The notes under the pieces: model-generated | Told to the model about the DNA's origin: nothing | Seen by the model: only the letters and a program-made list of their open reading frames with translations | Databases searched by the model: none | Program-made: the position numbers and the translations under genes | Part shown: one piece after another, positions 19,798 to 28,371 of the stretch | Layout: every line of letters starts with the position of its first letter | Position numbering within the stretch: the stretch's first letter is position 1 | From: Actinomadura latina NBRC 106108 | Lineage (GTDB): Bacteria; Actinomycetota; Actinomycetes; Streptosporangiales; Streptosporangiaceae | DNA length: 64,000 nt | NCBI RefSeq assembly: GCF_001552195.1 | Contig: NZ_BCQS01000013.1 | Coordinates: forward strand, 62,001-126,000 | Direction: 5' to 3'

Positions 19798-20823
19798 ATG
19801 ACGCAGGTCCCAGCATTCGCCGTGATCTCCGGCGCCCAGGTCCACGAGGCGGTCGGCGGGCGCGAGGCGGAGGTCACCCGGATGGTCGAGGCGGCCTACC
19901 GGCTGCACGGCGAGGGGCTGACCGTCAACCCGGACTCCTACTTCCTGCGGTTCCCGGACCGCCCGTCCGACCGGATCATCGCGCTGCCGGCCTCGGTCAA
20001 GGGCGACGTCGGCGTGCACGGCATCAAGTGGATCTCCAGCTTCCCGGGCAACGTCGCGAACGGCATCCCGCGCGCGTCGGCCGTGCTGATCCTGAACGAC
20101 GCGGAGACCGGCTACCCGTTCGCGTGCCTGGAGAGCTCGATCATCTCCGCGGCCCGCACCGCCGCGTCCGCCGCCCTGGCCGCCGCGACCCTCGCCGACG
20201 CCCGCGGCTCCCGTCCCCGGCGGGTCGGCTTCATCGGCGTCGGCCTCATCGCCCGCTACATCCACACGTACCTGGCGGGCAACGGCTTCACGTTCGACGA
20301 GCTGGGCGTCCACGACCTCTCGCGGGAGCACGCGGAGGGGTTCCAGGGGTACCTTGAGCGGTCGGAGAAGGGCGAGGTCACGATCCACGAGTCGGCGGAG
20401 TCGCTGATCCGCTCGTCCGACCTGATCGTCTTCGCGACCGTCGCCGGTGAGCCGCACGTCCACGACCCGGCCTGGTTCGAGCACAACCCGCTCGTGCTGC
20501 ACGTGTCGCTGCGGGACCTCTCCCCCGAGATCATCCTGTCGTCCTACAACGTGGTGGACGACGTCGAGCACTGCATGAAGGCCGGCACGTCCCCGCACCT
20601 GGCCGAGCAGAAGGTCGGCAACCGCGACTTCGTGGCCGGCACCCTCTACGACGTCCTGATGGAGAAGACGGCGCCGCCCGCCGGCAAGCCGGTCGTGTTC
20701 TCCCCGTTCGGCCTGGGCGTCCTGGACCTCGCGGTGGCGAAGTACGTCTACGACCAGGTCTCGTCGTCGGGCGCGCTGCACACCGTCCCCGACTTCTTCC
20801 ACGAACTGAAGCGCTACGGGTGA
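19798..20823 (+). CDS. sbnB: 2,3-diaminopropionate dehydrogenase, SbnB-like
   Basis: 341-residue member of the ornithine cyclodeaminase/mu-crystallin family. SbnB oxidatively hydrolyses the SbnA product with NAD to release L-Dap and 2-oxoglutarate. Visible: N-terminal segment with HGIKWISSFPGN near residue 77, NAD-binding GFIGVGLIARYI near 143, and GLGVLDLAVAKYVYDQ near the C-terminus, all usual for the family. ATG is preceded by ACGGAG at a good distance. It is co-transcribed with the SbnA-like gene. Together they are a complete L-Dap module as in staphyloferrin B and tuberactinomycin pathways (established knowledge). Confidence 0.88.
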   Translation: MTQVPAFAVISGAQVHEAVGGREAEVTRMVEAAYRLHGEGLTVNPDSYFLRFPDRPSDRIIALPASVKGDVGVHGIKWISSFPGNVANGIPRASAVLILNDAETGYPFACLESSIISAARTAASAALAAATLADARGSRPRRVGFIGVGLIARYIHTYLAGNGFTFDELGVHDLSREHAEGFQGYLERSEKGEVTIHESAESLIRSSDLIVFATVAGEPHVHDPAWFEHNPLVLHVSLRDLSPEIILSSYNVVDDVEHCMKAGTSPHLAEQKVGNRDFVAGTLYDVLMEKTAPPAGKPVVFSPFGLGVLDLAVAKYVYDQVSSSGALHTVPDFFHELKRYG

Positions 20824-20990
20824 CCCCCGGCGGCGGCGAGGGAGCAGGGCCGGCGCCTCGCTACTCGCCGACCCATCGAACGCCTCGCCGTCGACGGCGG
20901 CTGGACTGCCCAGGGGTCAGAGCCCGATGGTGCTCTTGGCGCCCACGTACGAGCCCGCGCCGGGCCACCGGGACGTCCGCGACTTCTTCC

Positions 20991-22478
20991 TCACCCGCCG
21001 GACCGGGTAGGGCTGCCGGGCTCCGCCGCCCGCGGGGGGCGCGGAGCCGGCCGCCGGTGCTCCGGCTCCGCGGCCGGGCGGTGGCCCGCCGGCCTCCCGG
21101 CGGGGAGGGCGATGGCGGGGACGAGCGCCGCGACCGTGATACCGATCGCCCACCAGAACGCGCTCTGGAAGGCGGTGGTCGCACCATGGTCGAGGAGCGA
21201 CTGGAGGACGACGGCGACGACCGCGATACCGAACGAGGCGCCGACCTGCTGGGCGATGCGGGTGTTCATGGTGGCGTGGGGAACGTCCGCCGGCCGGGCG
21301 TCCTGGTAGGCGACGGACATCGCCGGGATCAGCACCGCCCCGATGCCCAGGCCCCGGACGAGCAGTGCGGCCCCCAGCCACCACAGGTTCGTGCCGGGTC
21401 CGGCCAGGGCGAAGGGGACGGTGGCGGCGGCGGTGAGCAGGAAGCTCGCGATCGTGACGGCGGACGCTCCGAAGCGGTCGGCCAGCCCGCCGACCGCGAA
21501 GCGGGCGGCGAGCGCCCCCACGCCCTGCGGGATCATCAGCAGCCCGGCCTCCAGCACGCCGGCGCCCCGCAGCTGCTGGTAGTACAGCGGCAGCAGGAAC
21601 ATGGCCGCGTACAACGCCGCACCGGCGGCGAACAGGACCGCGGAGGCACTGCCGAGCGAGCGCAGGCGCAGCAGCCGGACGTCCACGACCGGCCGGTGCT
21701 CGCCGGGACGCGCGGCCCACCCGGCGAACGCCGCCAGCAGGGCGGCCCCGGCCGACAGCGGCACCAGCACCCCGGCACGGCCGATCCCGCCGTCCCCGGA
21801 CAGCTGGGAGAGGCCGAGAAGGACGCCGGTCAGGCCCGGCGCGAGCAGTGCCAGGCCGATCCAGTCCAGGCGCGCGCGTCCGGCCGCGGGCCCGGGGCGG
21901 TCGGCGGGCAGGAACCGCCACGCCAGCAGCAGCCCCGCGGCGATCAGCGGCACGTTGATGAGGAACAGCCAGCGCCAGCTCAGCCAGGTGAGGACGATCC
22001 CGCCGATCACCGGGCCGAGGATCGGGCCGAGCGCGATCGGCAGGCTGGCGGCCGCCATCAGCCGGCTGCTGACCCGCCCGCCCGCGGCCCGGACCGCGAG
22101 CGTCTGCATCAACGGGAAGATCAGTCCGGCGCCGAAGCCCTGCAGCGCCCGGAAGCCGATCAGGCTCGCGTCGTTCCACGACACCGCGCACAGCATGGAG
22201 GCGAGCACGAACAGCACCAGCGCGGCCATCCAGACCCGCTTGCCGCCCCAGCGCCGCTCGGCCCACCCGGTGACCGGGATCGCGACGGCCATCGCCAGCA
22301 GGAAGCCGGTGGTGACCCACTGGATCGTGCCGGTGGTCGAGTGCAGCTCCACCACCAGCGTGCGGATCGCCAGCGTCACCATCGTCGAGTCGAGGATCGC
22401 CGCGATCCCGCCCACGATCAGCGCCAGGAGCGCGTTCCTCACCTGCGGCGGCAGCTTCGCCTCAGTGGTGTCCGCCAT
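20991..22478 (-). CDS. MFS multidrug exporter, DHA2/EmrB-QacA type
   Basis: 495-residue integral membrane drug/proton antiporter with about 14 predicted membrane segments. Family marks: LDSTMVTLAIRTL in the first segment (DHA2 signature region), WVTTGFLLAMAVAIPVTGW, and GPVIGG in segment 5 (antiporter motif C). The tail after ~460 is Pro/Arg-rich and cytoplasmic. It is divergent from a TetR regulator with two inverted repeats between them, the usual arrangement for an exporter repressed by a ligand-sensing TetR. It lies beside the peptide cluster, but nothing shows that it exports the peptide. The 167-bp gap to sbnB is convergent and holds no gene I recognise. Confidence 0.9.
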   Translation of the reverse strand: MADTTEAKLPPQVRNALLALIVGGIAAILDSTMVTLAIRTLVVELHSTTGTIQWVTTGFLLAMAVAIPVTGWAERRWGGKRVWMAALVLFVLASMLCAVSWNDASLIGFRALQGFGAGLIFPLMQTLAVRAAGGRVSSRLMAAASLPIALGPILGPVIGGIVLTWLSWRWLFLINVPLIAAGLLLAWRFLPADRPGPAAGRARLDWIGLALLAPGLTGVLLGLSQLSGDGGIGRAGVLVPLSAGAALLAAFAGWAARPGEHRPVVDVRLLRLRSLGSASAVLFAAGAALYAAMFLLPLYYQQLRGAGVLEAGLLMIPQGVGALAARFAVGGLADRFGASAVTIASFLLTAAATVPFALAGPGTNLWWLGAALLVRGLGIGAVLIPAMSVAYQDARPADVPHATMNTRIAQQVGASFGIAVVAVVLQSLLDHGATTAFQSAFWWAIGITVAALVPAIALPAGRPAGHRPAAEPEHRRPAPRPPRAAEPGSPTRSGG

Positions 22479-22493
22479 CGCCCCGTCCCAACA

Positions 22494-22515
22494 TAAGAGT
22501 GGAATCCATCTCTTA
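22494..22515. promoter_or_regulatory. Inverted repeat, likely TetR operator 1
   Basis: TAAGAG-N10-CTCTTA, perfect 6-bp arms, 16 bp upstream of the exporter start. It fits a repressor site controlling the minus-strand promoter. Confidence 0.6.
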
Positions 22516-22535
22516 CGAAGGTAGGGCGCGTTGCC

Positions 22536-22555
22536 AAGGAATGCAAACCTTCCTT
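22536..22555. promoter_or_regulatory. Inverted repeat, likely TetR operator 2
   Basis: AAGGAA-N8-TTCCTT, perfect 6-bp arms, 11 bp upstream of the TetR gene start. The half-sites differ from operator 1, so only one of the two may be the cognate site. Confidence 0.5.
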
Positions 22556-22566
22556 ATCCTGGAACC

Positions 22567-23184
22567 GTGACCGACACCGACGCCGACGCCGCGCCCGCTC
22601 GCCGGCGCCGGCGCGGGCCCGAGCTGGAGGCCGCGCTGCTGGACGCGGCCTGGGACGAGCTGGTCGAGACCGGTTTCGCGAAACTGACCATGGAGTCCGT
22701 CGCCGCCCGCGCCGGCACCGGCATCGCCGTGCTGTACCGCCGCTGGGCCAACAAGGACGACCTCGTCCTCGCCGCGCTGGAGCACTACGGCGCCACCCAC
22801 CCCGTCGACGTCCCCGACACGGGAACCCTGCGCGGCGACCTGCTCGCCGCGCTGACCGGCATGGGCGAGGCCCGCGCCGCCTTCTTCGCCATCGCCGCGG
22901 CCACCGCCTTCTCGGGGCTGCTGGCCGGCACCGGGCTCACCCCCGCGCAGGTCCGCGACCGGATCATGGGCGCCCAGCCGGTCACGCGCGTCCGGACGAT
23001 CTACCAGCGCGCCCACGACCGCGGCGAGATCGACCTGGAGCGGATCCCCGCCGCCGTGCTCGCCATGCCGTTCGACCTGGTGCGCCACGACCTGCTCATG
23101 GACCTCGAGCCGCTGCCGCCCGCACGCATCCGGTCGATCATCGACGAGCTCTTCCTGCCCCTCGTCCACGGCCACCGCGGCTGA
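22567..23184 (+). CDS. TetR family regulator of the adjacent MFS exporter
   Basis: 205-residue repressor. The N-terminal helix-turn-helix is around residues 20-65 (MESVAARAGTGIAVLYRRWANK). The C-terminal half should bind an unknown ligand. I chose the GTG at 22567 (VTDTDADAAP) because the basic region and HTH follow at normal distance. An upstream start at 22531 would put the operator 22536-22555 inside the coding sequence. It is divergent from the DHA2 exporter and probably represses both genes. Confidence 0.85.
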   Translation: MTDTDADAAPARRRRRGPELEAALLDAAWDELVETGFAKLTMESVAARAGTGIAVLYRRWANKDDLVLAALEHYGATHPVDVPDTGTLRGDLLAALTGMGEARAAFFAIAAATAFSGLLAGTGLTPAQVRDRIMGAQPVTRVRTIYQRAHDRGEIDLERIPAAVLAMPFDLVRHDLLMDLEPLPPARIRSIIDELFLPLVHGHRG

Positions 23185-23187
23185 GCG

Positions 23188-24108
23188 TCAGATCTCGATC
23201 ACGACCTTGCCGGGGACGCCCGTGTGCTTGGCCTCGAACGCCGCGCGGGTCTCGGCCAGCGGGTGGACGGCGCCGACGTGGGCCCGCAGGTGGCCCGCCC
23301 CGGCCAGCTTCGCGAGTTCGGCGAGCTGGTCGCGGTCCGGCTCGACGATGAAGAAGACGGCGCGTCCGTTCGCGGGCTCGACCGGGGGCGGCGCGGTGAT
23401 CGAGACGAGCGCGCCGCCCGGCTTGACCCTGCTCGCGGAGCGGGACAGCAGCTCGCCGCCGATGGTGTCGAAGATCAGGTCGACGGGCTCGACGGCGTCC
23501 TCGAATGACTGCCCTTCGAGGTCGATGAAGGCGTGCGCGCCCATCTCGGTCGCGACGCCGGCGGCGCGGGCCCGGCCGGTGGCGATGACGTGCGCGCCGG
23601 CGTGCCGGGCCAGTTGGACGGCCAGGCTGCCGGTGCCGCCTCCCCCGCCGTGGACGACGACGGTCTGCCCTGCTTCCAGGCCGCCGTGGACGAAGAGCGC
23701 CTGCCAGACGGTCAGCCCCGCGAGTGGCAGGGCCGCCCCTTCGGTGAACGTCAGCGAATCGGGCAGCCGGGCGAGGTTGCGGGCCTCCACCGCGACGTAC
23801 TCGGCCGCCGCGCCGTCGCGGTGCCAGTCGGTCAGGCCGAAGACGCGGTCGCCTGCGGCGAAGCCGGACGTCCCGTAGCCGACGTCGGCGACGACGCCCG
23901 CGACATCGTGGGCCGGAACCGACGGCGTCCGGTCGCGTCCGGCCCGGTCGACCCAGGTGCCGGGCCAGTCGAGCTCGTCCGGCACGAACCCCGCCGCGTG
24001 CACCCGCACGACCACGTCCCCCGTGGCCGGACCCGGGCGCGGCGCGTCCTCCAGGACCAGGCCCTCGCTACCGCCGCGCTCGTGAATACGTATCGCTCTC
24101 ATGGTCAT
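23188..24108 (-). CDS. NADP-dependent quinone oxidoreductase (MDR)
   Basis: 306-residue medium-chain dehydrogenase/reductase of the zinc-free quinone oxidoreductase group. It has an N-terminal GroES-like domain (GDVVVRVHAAGFVPDELDWPG) and the nucleotide-binding stretch VVVHGGGGGTGSLAVQLA near residue 145. Such proteins reduce quinones or enones with NADPH; the substrate is unknown. ATG with GGGAGAG just upstream; a second ATG lies 6 bp inside. It converges tightly (3 bp) with the upstream TetR gene and is divergent from a small unknown gene. Confidence 0.88.
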   Translation of the reverse strand: MTMRAIRIHERGGSEGLVLEDAPRPGPATGDVVVRVHAAGFVPDELDWPGTWVDRAGRDRTPSVPAHDVAGVVADVGYGTSGFAAGDRVFGLTDWHRDGAAAEYVAVEARNLARLPDSLTFTEGAALPLAGLTVWQALFVHGGLEAGQTVVVHGGGGGTGSLAVQLARHAGAHVIATGRARAAGVATEMGAHAFIDLEGQSFEDAVEPVDLIFDTIGGELLSRSASRVKPGGALVSITAPPPVEPANGRAVFFIVEPDRDQLAELAKLAGAGHLRAHVGAVHPLAETRAAFEAKHTGVPGKVVIEI

Positions 24109-24231
24109 CCACTCTCCCTGGGGTCACTCCTCCCCAAGAAGACGCGGATACCACCGGCCCTGTGACAGGTGGCGAGTCCGGCGAAGACCTCCCGGGCAGA
24201 TAGAACGAGGTGAAGTGGGCACCTTTCGGTT

Positions 24232-24474
24232 ATGGATGAGCGAGATGTCGGACGCGGGGACGTCCAGGAGCTGACGGACTTCGAACTGACCGTGTACGAG
24301 ACCGTCGCGGAGATCGACAAGGAGCGCGGCGCGGCCGACTTCGAGGCGATCGGGGCGCTCGTCGAGGCGCCCGAAGAGGATCTGTGGGCCGCGCTCGGGC
24401 ATCTGGTGTCGATCAACCACCTGCACTCGACCAGCGAGGGGTACGTGCTCGGCCCGCACGACTGGGCGCCCTGA
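24232..24474 (+). CDS. Small acidic hypothetical protein
   Basis: 80 residues, acidic, with no cysteines or membrane segment. The middle (FELTVYETVAEIDKERGAADFEAIGALVEAPEEDLWAALGHLVSI, split here as three predicted helices) could form a winged-helix-like fold, since such proteins often end in a short two-strand wing (HSTSEGYVLG). This is weak structural inference; I do not recognise a named family. It is divergent from the quinone oxidoreductase and 92 bp upstream of an acyl-CoA dehydrogenase on the same strand. Confidence 0.6.
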   Translation: MDERDVGRGDVQELTDFELTVYETVAEIDKERGAADFEAIGALVEAPEEDLWAALGHLVSINHLHSTSEGYVLGPHDWAP

Positions 24475-24566
24475 CCGTCCCGCTGGATGGGAACGCCGGT
24501 GAGGGGGCGGCCGGCGCGCGGCACGATGACCGGGTCAGCCTGGGACGCGTGTGGGAGGCCGCCGGA

Positions 24567-25664
24567 ATGAAGCTCGTCGTCACCGAGGAACAGCGGGAGC
24601 TGCGGGACGCGCTGCGGCGTTTCTTCGCCGACCGGTCCCCCGCCGCCGAGGTGCGGCGGCTGATGGAGACCGCCGGAGGCTACGACGCCGCGGTGTGGGC
24701 GCAGATGGCCGGGCAGCTCGGCCTGCAGGGCCTCGCGATCGCCGAGGAGCACGGCGGCGCCGGTTTCGGGATGCGGGAGCTGGCCGTCGTCTTCGAGGAG
24801 ATGGGGCGGGCCGTCGTGTGCGCCCCCTTCCTCGCGACGATCACGGCCGCGGCGGCGCTGGAGGCCGGTGAGGGCGGGCACGACCTGCTGCCCGGCATCG
24901 CGGACGGATCGGCCATCGCGACGCTGGCGGTGGCCGAGGACGGCGGGTCCTGGGATCTCGGCGACGTGGAGGCCGCGTTCGAGAACGGGGCGCTGCGGGG
25001 GAGCAAGAACTTCGTCCTGGACGGTCACATCGCCGATCTGGTCCTCGTCGCGGCCCGCAGCGAGGACGGCGTCGGGCTCTACGCCGTGGAGGACCCGTCA
25101 CGGCTCGCCCGGACCCTCGTGCCGACGCTCGACCAGACGCGGAAGCTGGCGCGGATCGGGCTCGACGGCGTCCCGGCCCGGAGGGTCGGCGGCGAGGACG
25201 CCATCGGGCGGGCGCTCGACATCGCGGCCGTGGCGCTGGCGGCCGAGCAGCTCGGGGGCGCGCAGAAGACCCTGGACATGACCGTCGAGTACGCGAAGGT
25301 GCGTTACCAGTTCGGGCGTCCGATCGGGTCGTTCCAGGCGATCAAGCACCGGTGCGCCGACATGTTCGTGCTGGTGGAGTCCGCGCGGTCCGCGGTGCTG
25401 AACGCGGCGGGCGCCGCCGACGAGAGCCCGGACGAGCTGCCCGCCGCCGCCGCCCTGGCGAAGGCGTACTGCTCGGACGCCTTCTTCCACACGGCGGGCG
25501 AGGCCATCCAGCTGCACGGCGGCATCGGGTTCACGTGGGAGCACGACGCGCACCTGTACTTCAAGCGCGCCCAGGGCTCGCGGCAGCTGTTCGGCACGCC
25601 CGGCCGGCACCGGGAGCGGCTGGCCGCGCTCGCCGGCCTCACGGGTGCAGTCTCAGCCCCTTGA
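24567..25664 (+). CDS. Acyl-CoA dehydrogenase family protein
   Basis: 365-residue FAD enzyme of the acyl-CoA dehydrogenase fold, which oxidises acyl-CoA thioesters at the alpha-beta bond. N-terminal helical domain (EEQRELRDALRRFF), beta domain in the middle, and C-terminal FAD/substrate domain with YQFGRPIGSFQAIKH (~252) and the signature QLHGGIGFTWEHDAHLYFKRA cut here after GFTWE (~313). It is a little shorter than typical 380-390-residue members. The start at ATG 24567 follows GGGAGG. Its 3' end overlaps the convergent DUF2000 gene by 26 bp. The substrate is unknown. Confidence 0.88.
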   Translation: MKLVVTEEQRELRDALRRFFADRSPAAEVRRLMETAGGYDAAVWAQMAGQLGLQGLAIAEEHGGAGFGMRELAVVFEEMGRAVVCAPFLATITAAAALEAGEGGHDLLPGIADGSAIATLAVAEDGGSWDLGDVEAAFENGALRGSKNFVLDGHIADLVLVAARSEDGVGLYAVEDPSRLARTLVPTLDQTRKLARIGLDGVPARRVGGEDAIGRALDIAAVALAAEQLGGAQKTLDMTVEYAKVRYQFGRPIGSFQAIKHRCADMFVLVESARSAVLNAAGAADESPDELPAAAALAKAYCSDAFFHTAGEAIQLHGGIGFTWEHDAHLYFKRAQGSRQLFGTPGRHRERLAALAGLTGAVSAP

Positions 25665-26049
25665 GGACCTTGTCCACGCCGTTCCTCGGGCCGTGGACGG
25701 CGAACCCGACCAGGGGCATCTCCGCCGCCGCGACCGCGCGGACGGTCTCGCGGTTCGCCTCGTCGTGGCCGGTCTTGAACATGTCCTCGATGTAGACGGC
25801 GATGTCCATCTCGCGGGCGAGGGCCCGGCCGTGCGCCGTCAGGATCGCTCCGGCGCCGGCCTCGTAGACCAGGACGGGCTGCCGGAACATCGCCAGGTAC
25901 CGGTTTCCCGACGCGTCCTCGTACGGCTCGCCGATCACGCCGGGGACGCCGCCCGCCACGGCGCTGGAGAGGAACGCGGTCACGTTGAGCCGCTGCCACG
26001 CGGCCAGGTCGTCCCGGACCACGATCCCGATCTTGGTGTCGAATCGCAT
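25639..26049 (-). CDS. DUF2000 family protein
   Basis: 136-residue protein, starting MRFDTKIGIVVRDDLAAWQ, matching in pattern the DUF2000 family, which shares the peptidyl-tRNA hydrolase 2 fold. Biochemical function is unestablished. Features: an N-terminal beta-strand, a helix with NVTAFLSSAVAGG, and the stretch VYIEDMFKTGHDEANRE near 92-107. It is divergent from an AraC regulator with a 63-bp gap, a common pairing for this family as I recall, so the regulator probably controls it. Confidence 0.75.
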   Translation of the reverse strand: MRFDTKIGIVVRDDLAAWQRLNVTAFLSSAVAGGVPGVIGEPYEDASGNRYLAMFRQPVLVYEAGAGAILTAHGRALAREMDIAVYIEDMFKTGHDEANRETVRAVAAAEMPLVGFAVHGPRNGVDKVLKGLRLHP

Positions 26050-26112
26050 GCGGGACAGGATGCCGCGGCGGACGGCGGCCCGTCTTGAACGCTCGTGCGC
26101 CAGACTGGGGAC

Positions 26113-26913
26113 GTGGACTGGAGCCGGTACTGGCGGTCGCCCGACCGCCCCCTGGAGGCGATGCACGCCCATTTCGAGCGGCACGTGTACCACCGGCACA
26201 GCCATGAGACGTACTCGTTCGGCGTGACCGAGGACGGCTACCAGGCGTTCCGCTGCCGGGGCGACGCCCACACGAGCGCGGCCGGGATGGTCATCGCGTT
26301 CAATCCCGACGACCCGCATGACGGCCATGCCGCCGACGAACTGGGCTTCACGTACCGGATGGTGCACATCGGACCGGAGCTGGTGTCGGGCGTGCTGGCC
26401 GACATGGCGGGGCGGCCGGCCGGGCTGCCGCTGTTCGCCTCCCCCGTCGTGAGCGACCCCGTCCTGGCACGGAACCTGCGCGGACTGCACGCGGCGCTGC
26501 TCGGGGACGCCCCGGCCCTGCGGCGGGACGAACTGCTGACCGCGACGGTCGGGGCGATGGTCGACCGGGCGGCCACGCGGCGCCCCGGCACCGGTCCGGC
26601 CGGCGGCTTCGTCGAGCGGGCCAGGCGGCGCCTGGAGGAGGCGTACCTGGACGACATCGGCGCCGCCGAACTGGCCGACGCGGCGGGGTGCAGCCGGTTC
26701 GCGCTCTACCGGGGCTTCCGGCGGGCCTACGGAATGGGGCCGAGCGACTACCAGCGCCAGCTCCGCCTGCGCGCGGCCCGGCGCCTGCTGGCCGGAGGCG
26801 GCGCGATCGGGGACGTCGCGGCCCGGACCGGGTTCGCCGACCAGAGCCATCTGACGCGCTGGTTCGTCCGCTGCTACGGCATGACGCCCGGCCGCTTCCA
26901 GCGTGCCGGTTGA
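26113..26913 (+). CDS. AraC family transcriptional regulator
   Basis: 266-residue activator-type regulator. The N-terminal cupin-like ligand domain (HFERHVYHRHSHETYSFGV, ~12-30) is followed by two helix-turn-helix units near the C-terminus (IGAAELADAAGCSRFALYRGF and IGDVAARTGFADQSHLTRWF). GTG 26113 puts WSRYWRSP at the N-terminus; an upstream GTG at 26095 is possible. It is divergent from the DUF2000 gene, its likely target. Its stop is 6 bp before an ADP-ribosylglycohydrolase gene, so the two may be co-transcribed. Confidence 0.87.
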   Translation: MDWSRYWRSPDRPLEAMHAHFERHVYHRHSHETYSFGVTEDGYQAFRCRGDAHTSAAGMVIAFNPDDPHDGHAADELGFTYRMVHIGPELVSGVLADMAGRPAGLPLFASPVVSDPVLARNLRGLHAALLGDAPALRRDELLTATVGAMVDRAATRRPGTGPAGGFVERARRRLEEAYLDDIGAAELADAAGCSRFALYRGFRRAYGMGPSDYQRQLRLRAARRLLAGGGAIGDVAARTGFADQSHLTRWFVRCYGMTPGRFQRAG

Positions 26914-26919
26914 GGAAGA

Positions 26920-27927
26920 ATGCGCGCTATGAGACGGGCGAGCGGGGCGATGTTCGGGCTGGCGTACGGCGACTCCCTGGGAGCGCCGACCGAGTTCCTC
27001 ACCATGAAGCAGATCCGGCGGCGCTTCGGCGACCACGGGCCGACGCGGCTCGACGGCGACCCGGCGCTGGTCACCGACGACACGCAGATGGCGATCGCGG
27101 TCGGCCTCGCGCTCCTGGACGCCCTCGCGAACCCGCCGTTCACGCCCGACCTGATCACCCCGATGTGGCGGCGGCGCTTCATCGACTGGCTCAACAGCCC
27201 CGACAACAACCGGGCGCCCGGCAACACGTGCCTGCGCGCGTGCCGGAACCTGGAGGCCGGGCAGCCCTGGGTGAAGGCGACCGTGGCGGGCTCAAAGGGC
27301 TGCGGCGCCAACATGCGGGTGGCGCCGGTCGGTCTCGCCCCCGGCCTGACGGAGGCGACGCGGGCGGGCGCGTCCCAGCTCCAGGCGGCCCTCACCCACG
27401 GACATCCGACCGGGCTCGCCGCCAGCGAGCTGACCGCGTTCGCCGTCCGGTGGCTGACCGACGGCATGGAGCCCGCCGCCCTGCCGGCCGCGCTCCGCGC
27501 CCGCTGCCACGACCAGCGCACCACCTACCACGACCGCTGGCTCGGCACCCTGTGGCAGCGGCCCGGCATGGACTCCCCGGAGACCTTCATCTCCCGCGGC
27601 TGGGACGAGTGCCTGGCCGTCCTCGACCGCCTGGACGAGGCCCTGGCTCGCGGTGACCGCTCGTCCGACCCCTGCGAGACCACCGGCGCCGGCTGGGTCG
27701 CCGAGGAGGCCCTCGCGACGGGGCTGCTGTGCTTCCTGCTCTTCCCGGACGAGCCGGTCGAGGCGATCTGGCGCGGCGCCGCCAGCTCCGGCGACTCCGA
27801 CTCGATCGCGTGCCTGGCCGGCGCCTTCGCGGGCGCCCGCCTCGGCATGGACGCCTGGCCGGCCGAGTGGTCCGCCCGCATCGAGTACGCCGGGGACCTG
27901 GCGAAGATCGGCGGAGCCTGGGACTGA
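26920..27927 (+). CDS. ADP-ribosylglycohydrolase family protein
   Basis: 335-residue DraG/ARH-fold hydrolase, which removes ADP-ribose from proteins, nucleic acids or small molecules in a magnesium-dependent way. Metal-site motifs are visible: GLAYGDSLGAPTEF near residue 13, TDDTQM near 52, and SGDSDSIACLAGA near 289. The family core is complete. A second ATG nine bases in has better spacing from AGGAAG and may be the true start. It follows the AraC gene closely and converges with the split-barrel gene downstream (5-bp gap). No partner ADP-ribosyltransferase is visible. Confidence 0.88.
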   Translation: MRAMRRASGAMFGLAYGDSLGAPTEFLTMKQIRRRFGDHGPTRLDGDPALVTDDTQMAIAVGLALLDALANPPFTPDLITPMWRRRFIDWLNSPDNNRAPGNTCLRACRNLEAGQPWVKATVAGSKGCGANMRVAPVGLAPGLTEATRAGASQLQAALTHGHPTGLAASELTAFAVRWLTDGMEPAALPAALRARCHDQRTTYHDRWLGTLWQRPGMDSPETFISRGWDECLAVLDRLDEALARGDRSSDPCETTGAGWVAEEALATGLLCFLLFPDEPVEAIWRGAASSGDSDSIACLAGAFAGARLGMDAWPAEWSARIEYAGDLAKIGGAWD

Positions 27928-27932
27928 TCCCG

Positions 27933-28352
27933 CTAGGAGGCCGACCAGCCCGTCCAGGTGTCGATCGTGATCGCTATGACCGGGCCCTCGGGCGGACGGC
28001 CGCGGTACTGGGCGTAGCGGCCGGTGAGGAGTCGGACGGGATCGGCCATGCGCGCCGGGTCCTCGACGATGGACGCGCGGCCGTCGACACGGACCCACCA
28101 GAGGCGGGTCCAGTCGTCCTCGTAGTGGTCGGCGAGCAGCGCCACGCGCGGGTTGGCGCGGATGTTGGCGAGGCGACGCAGGTCCCTGGTGCTCTTCGGC
28201 TTGTGGTCGACGGCCGTGTAGACGCTGCCCCGGTGGACGGCGAACGTCACGGGGACGAGGTGCGGCCGCCCGTCGTCCCCCACGGTCGCCAGGCGCACGA
28301 CCGGGACGGTCGTCAGCAGGCGGCGCGCTTCGTCCGGCGAGAGTTTCGGCAC
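27933..28352 (-). CDS. PPOX-class split-barrel protein, TIGR03668-like
   Basis: 139-residue flavin/deazaflavin-binding split beta-barrel protein of the pyridoxamine phosphate oxidase superfamily. The segments RLATVGDDGRPHLVPVTFAV (~20-39), STRDLRRLANIRANPRVALLADHY and WWVRVDGRA follow the actinobacterial F420-type subfamily (TIGR03668 from memory). Cofactor and substrate are not known. It lies 19 bp downstream of an enoyl-CoA hydratase gene on the same strand and may share its transcript. Confidence 0.82.
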   Translation of the reverse strand: MPKLSPDEARRLLTTVPVVRLATVGDDGRPHLVPVTFAVHRGSVYTAVDHKPKSTRDLRRLANIRANPRVALLADHYEDDWTRLWWVRVDGRASIVEDPARMADPVRLLTGRYAQYRGRPPEGPVIAITIDTWTGWSAS

Positions 28353-28371
28353 CCCGTCAGCCTGCCATGGC

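Noticed and set aside
20886..20899. CGCCGTCGACGGCG palindrome after sbnB as a terminator
   Set aside because: It has no loop and lies 60 bp from either stop; GC-rich palindromes of this size arise by chance here.
20991..22478. MFS exporter as the peptide cluster's transporter
   Set aside because: It has its own divergent TetR and operators and converges on the Dap genes; adjacency alone is not enough.
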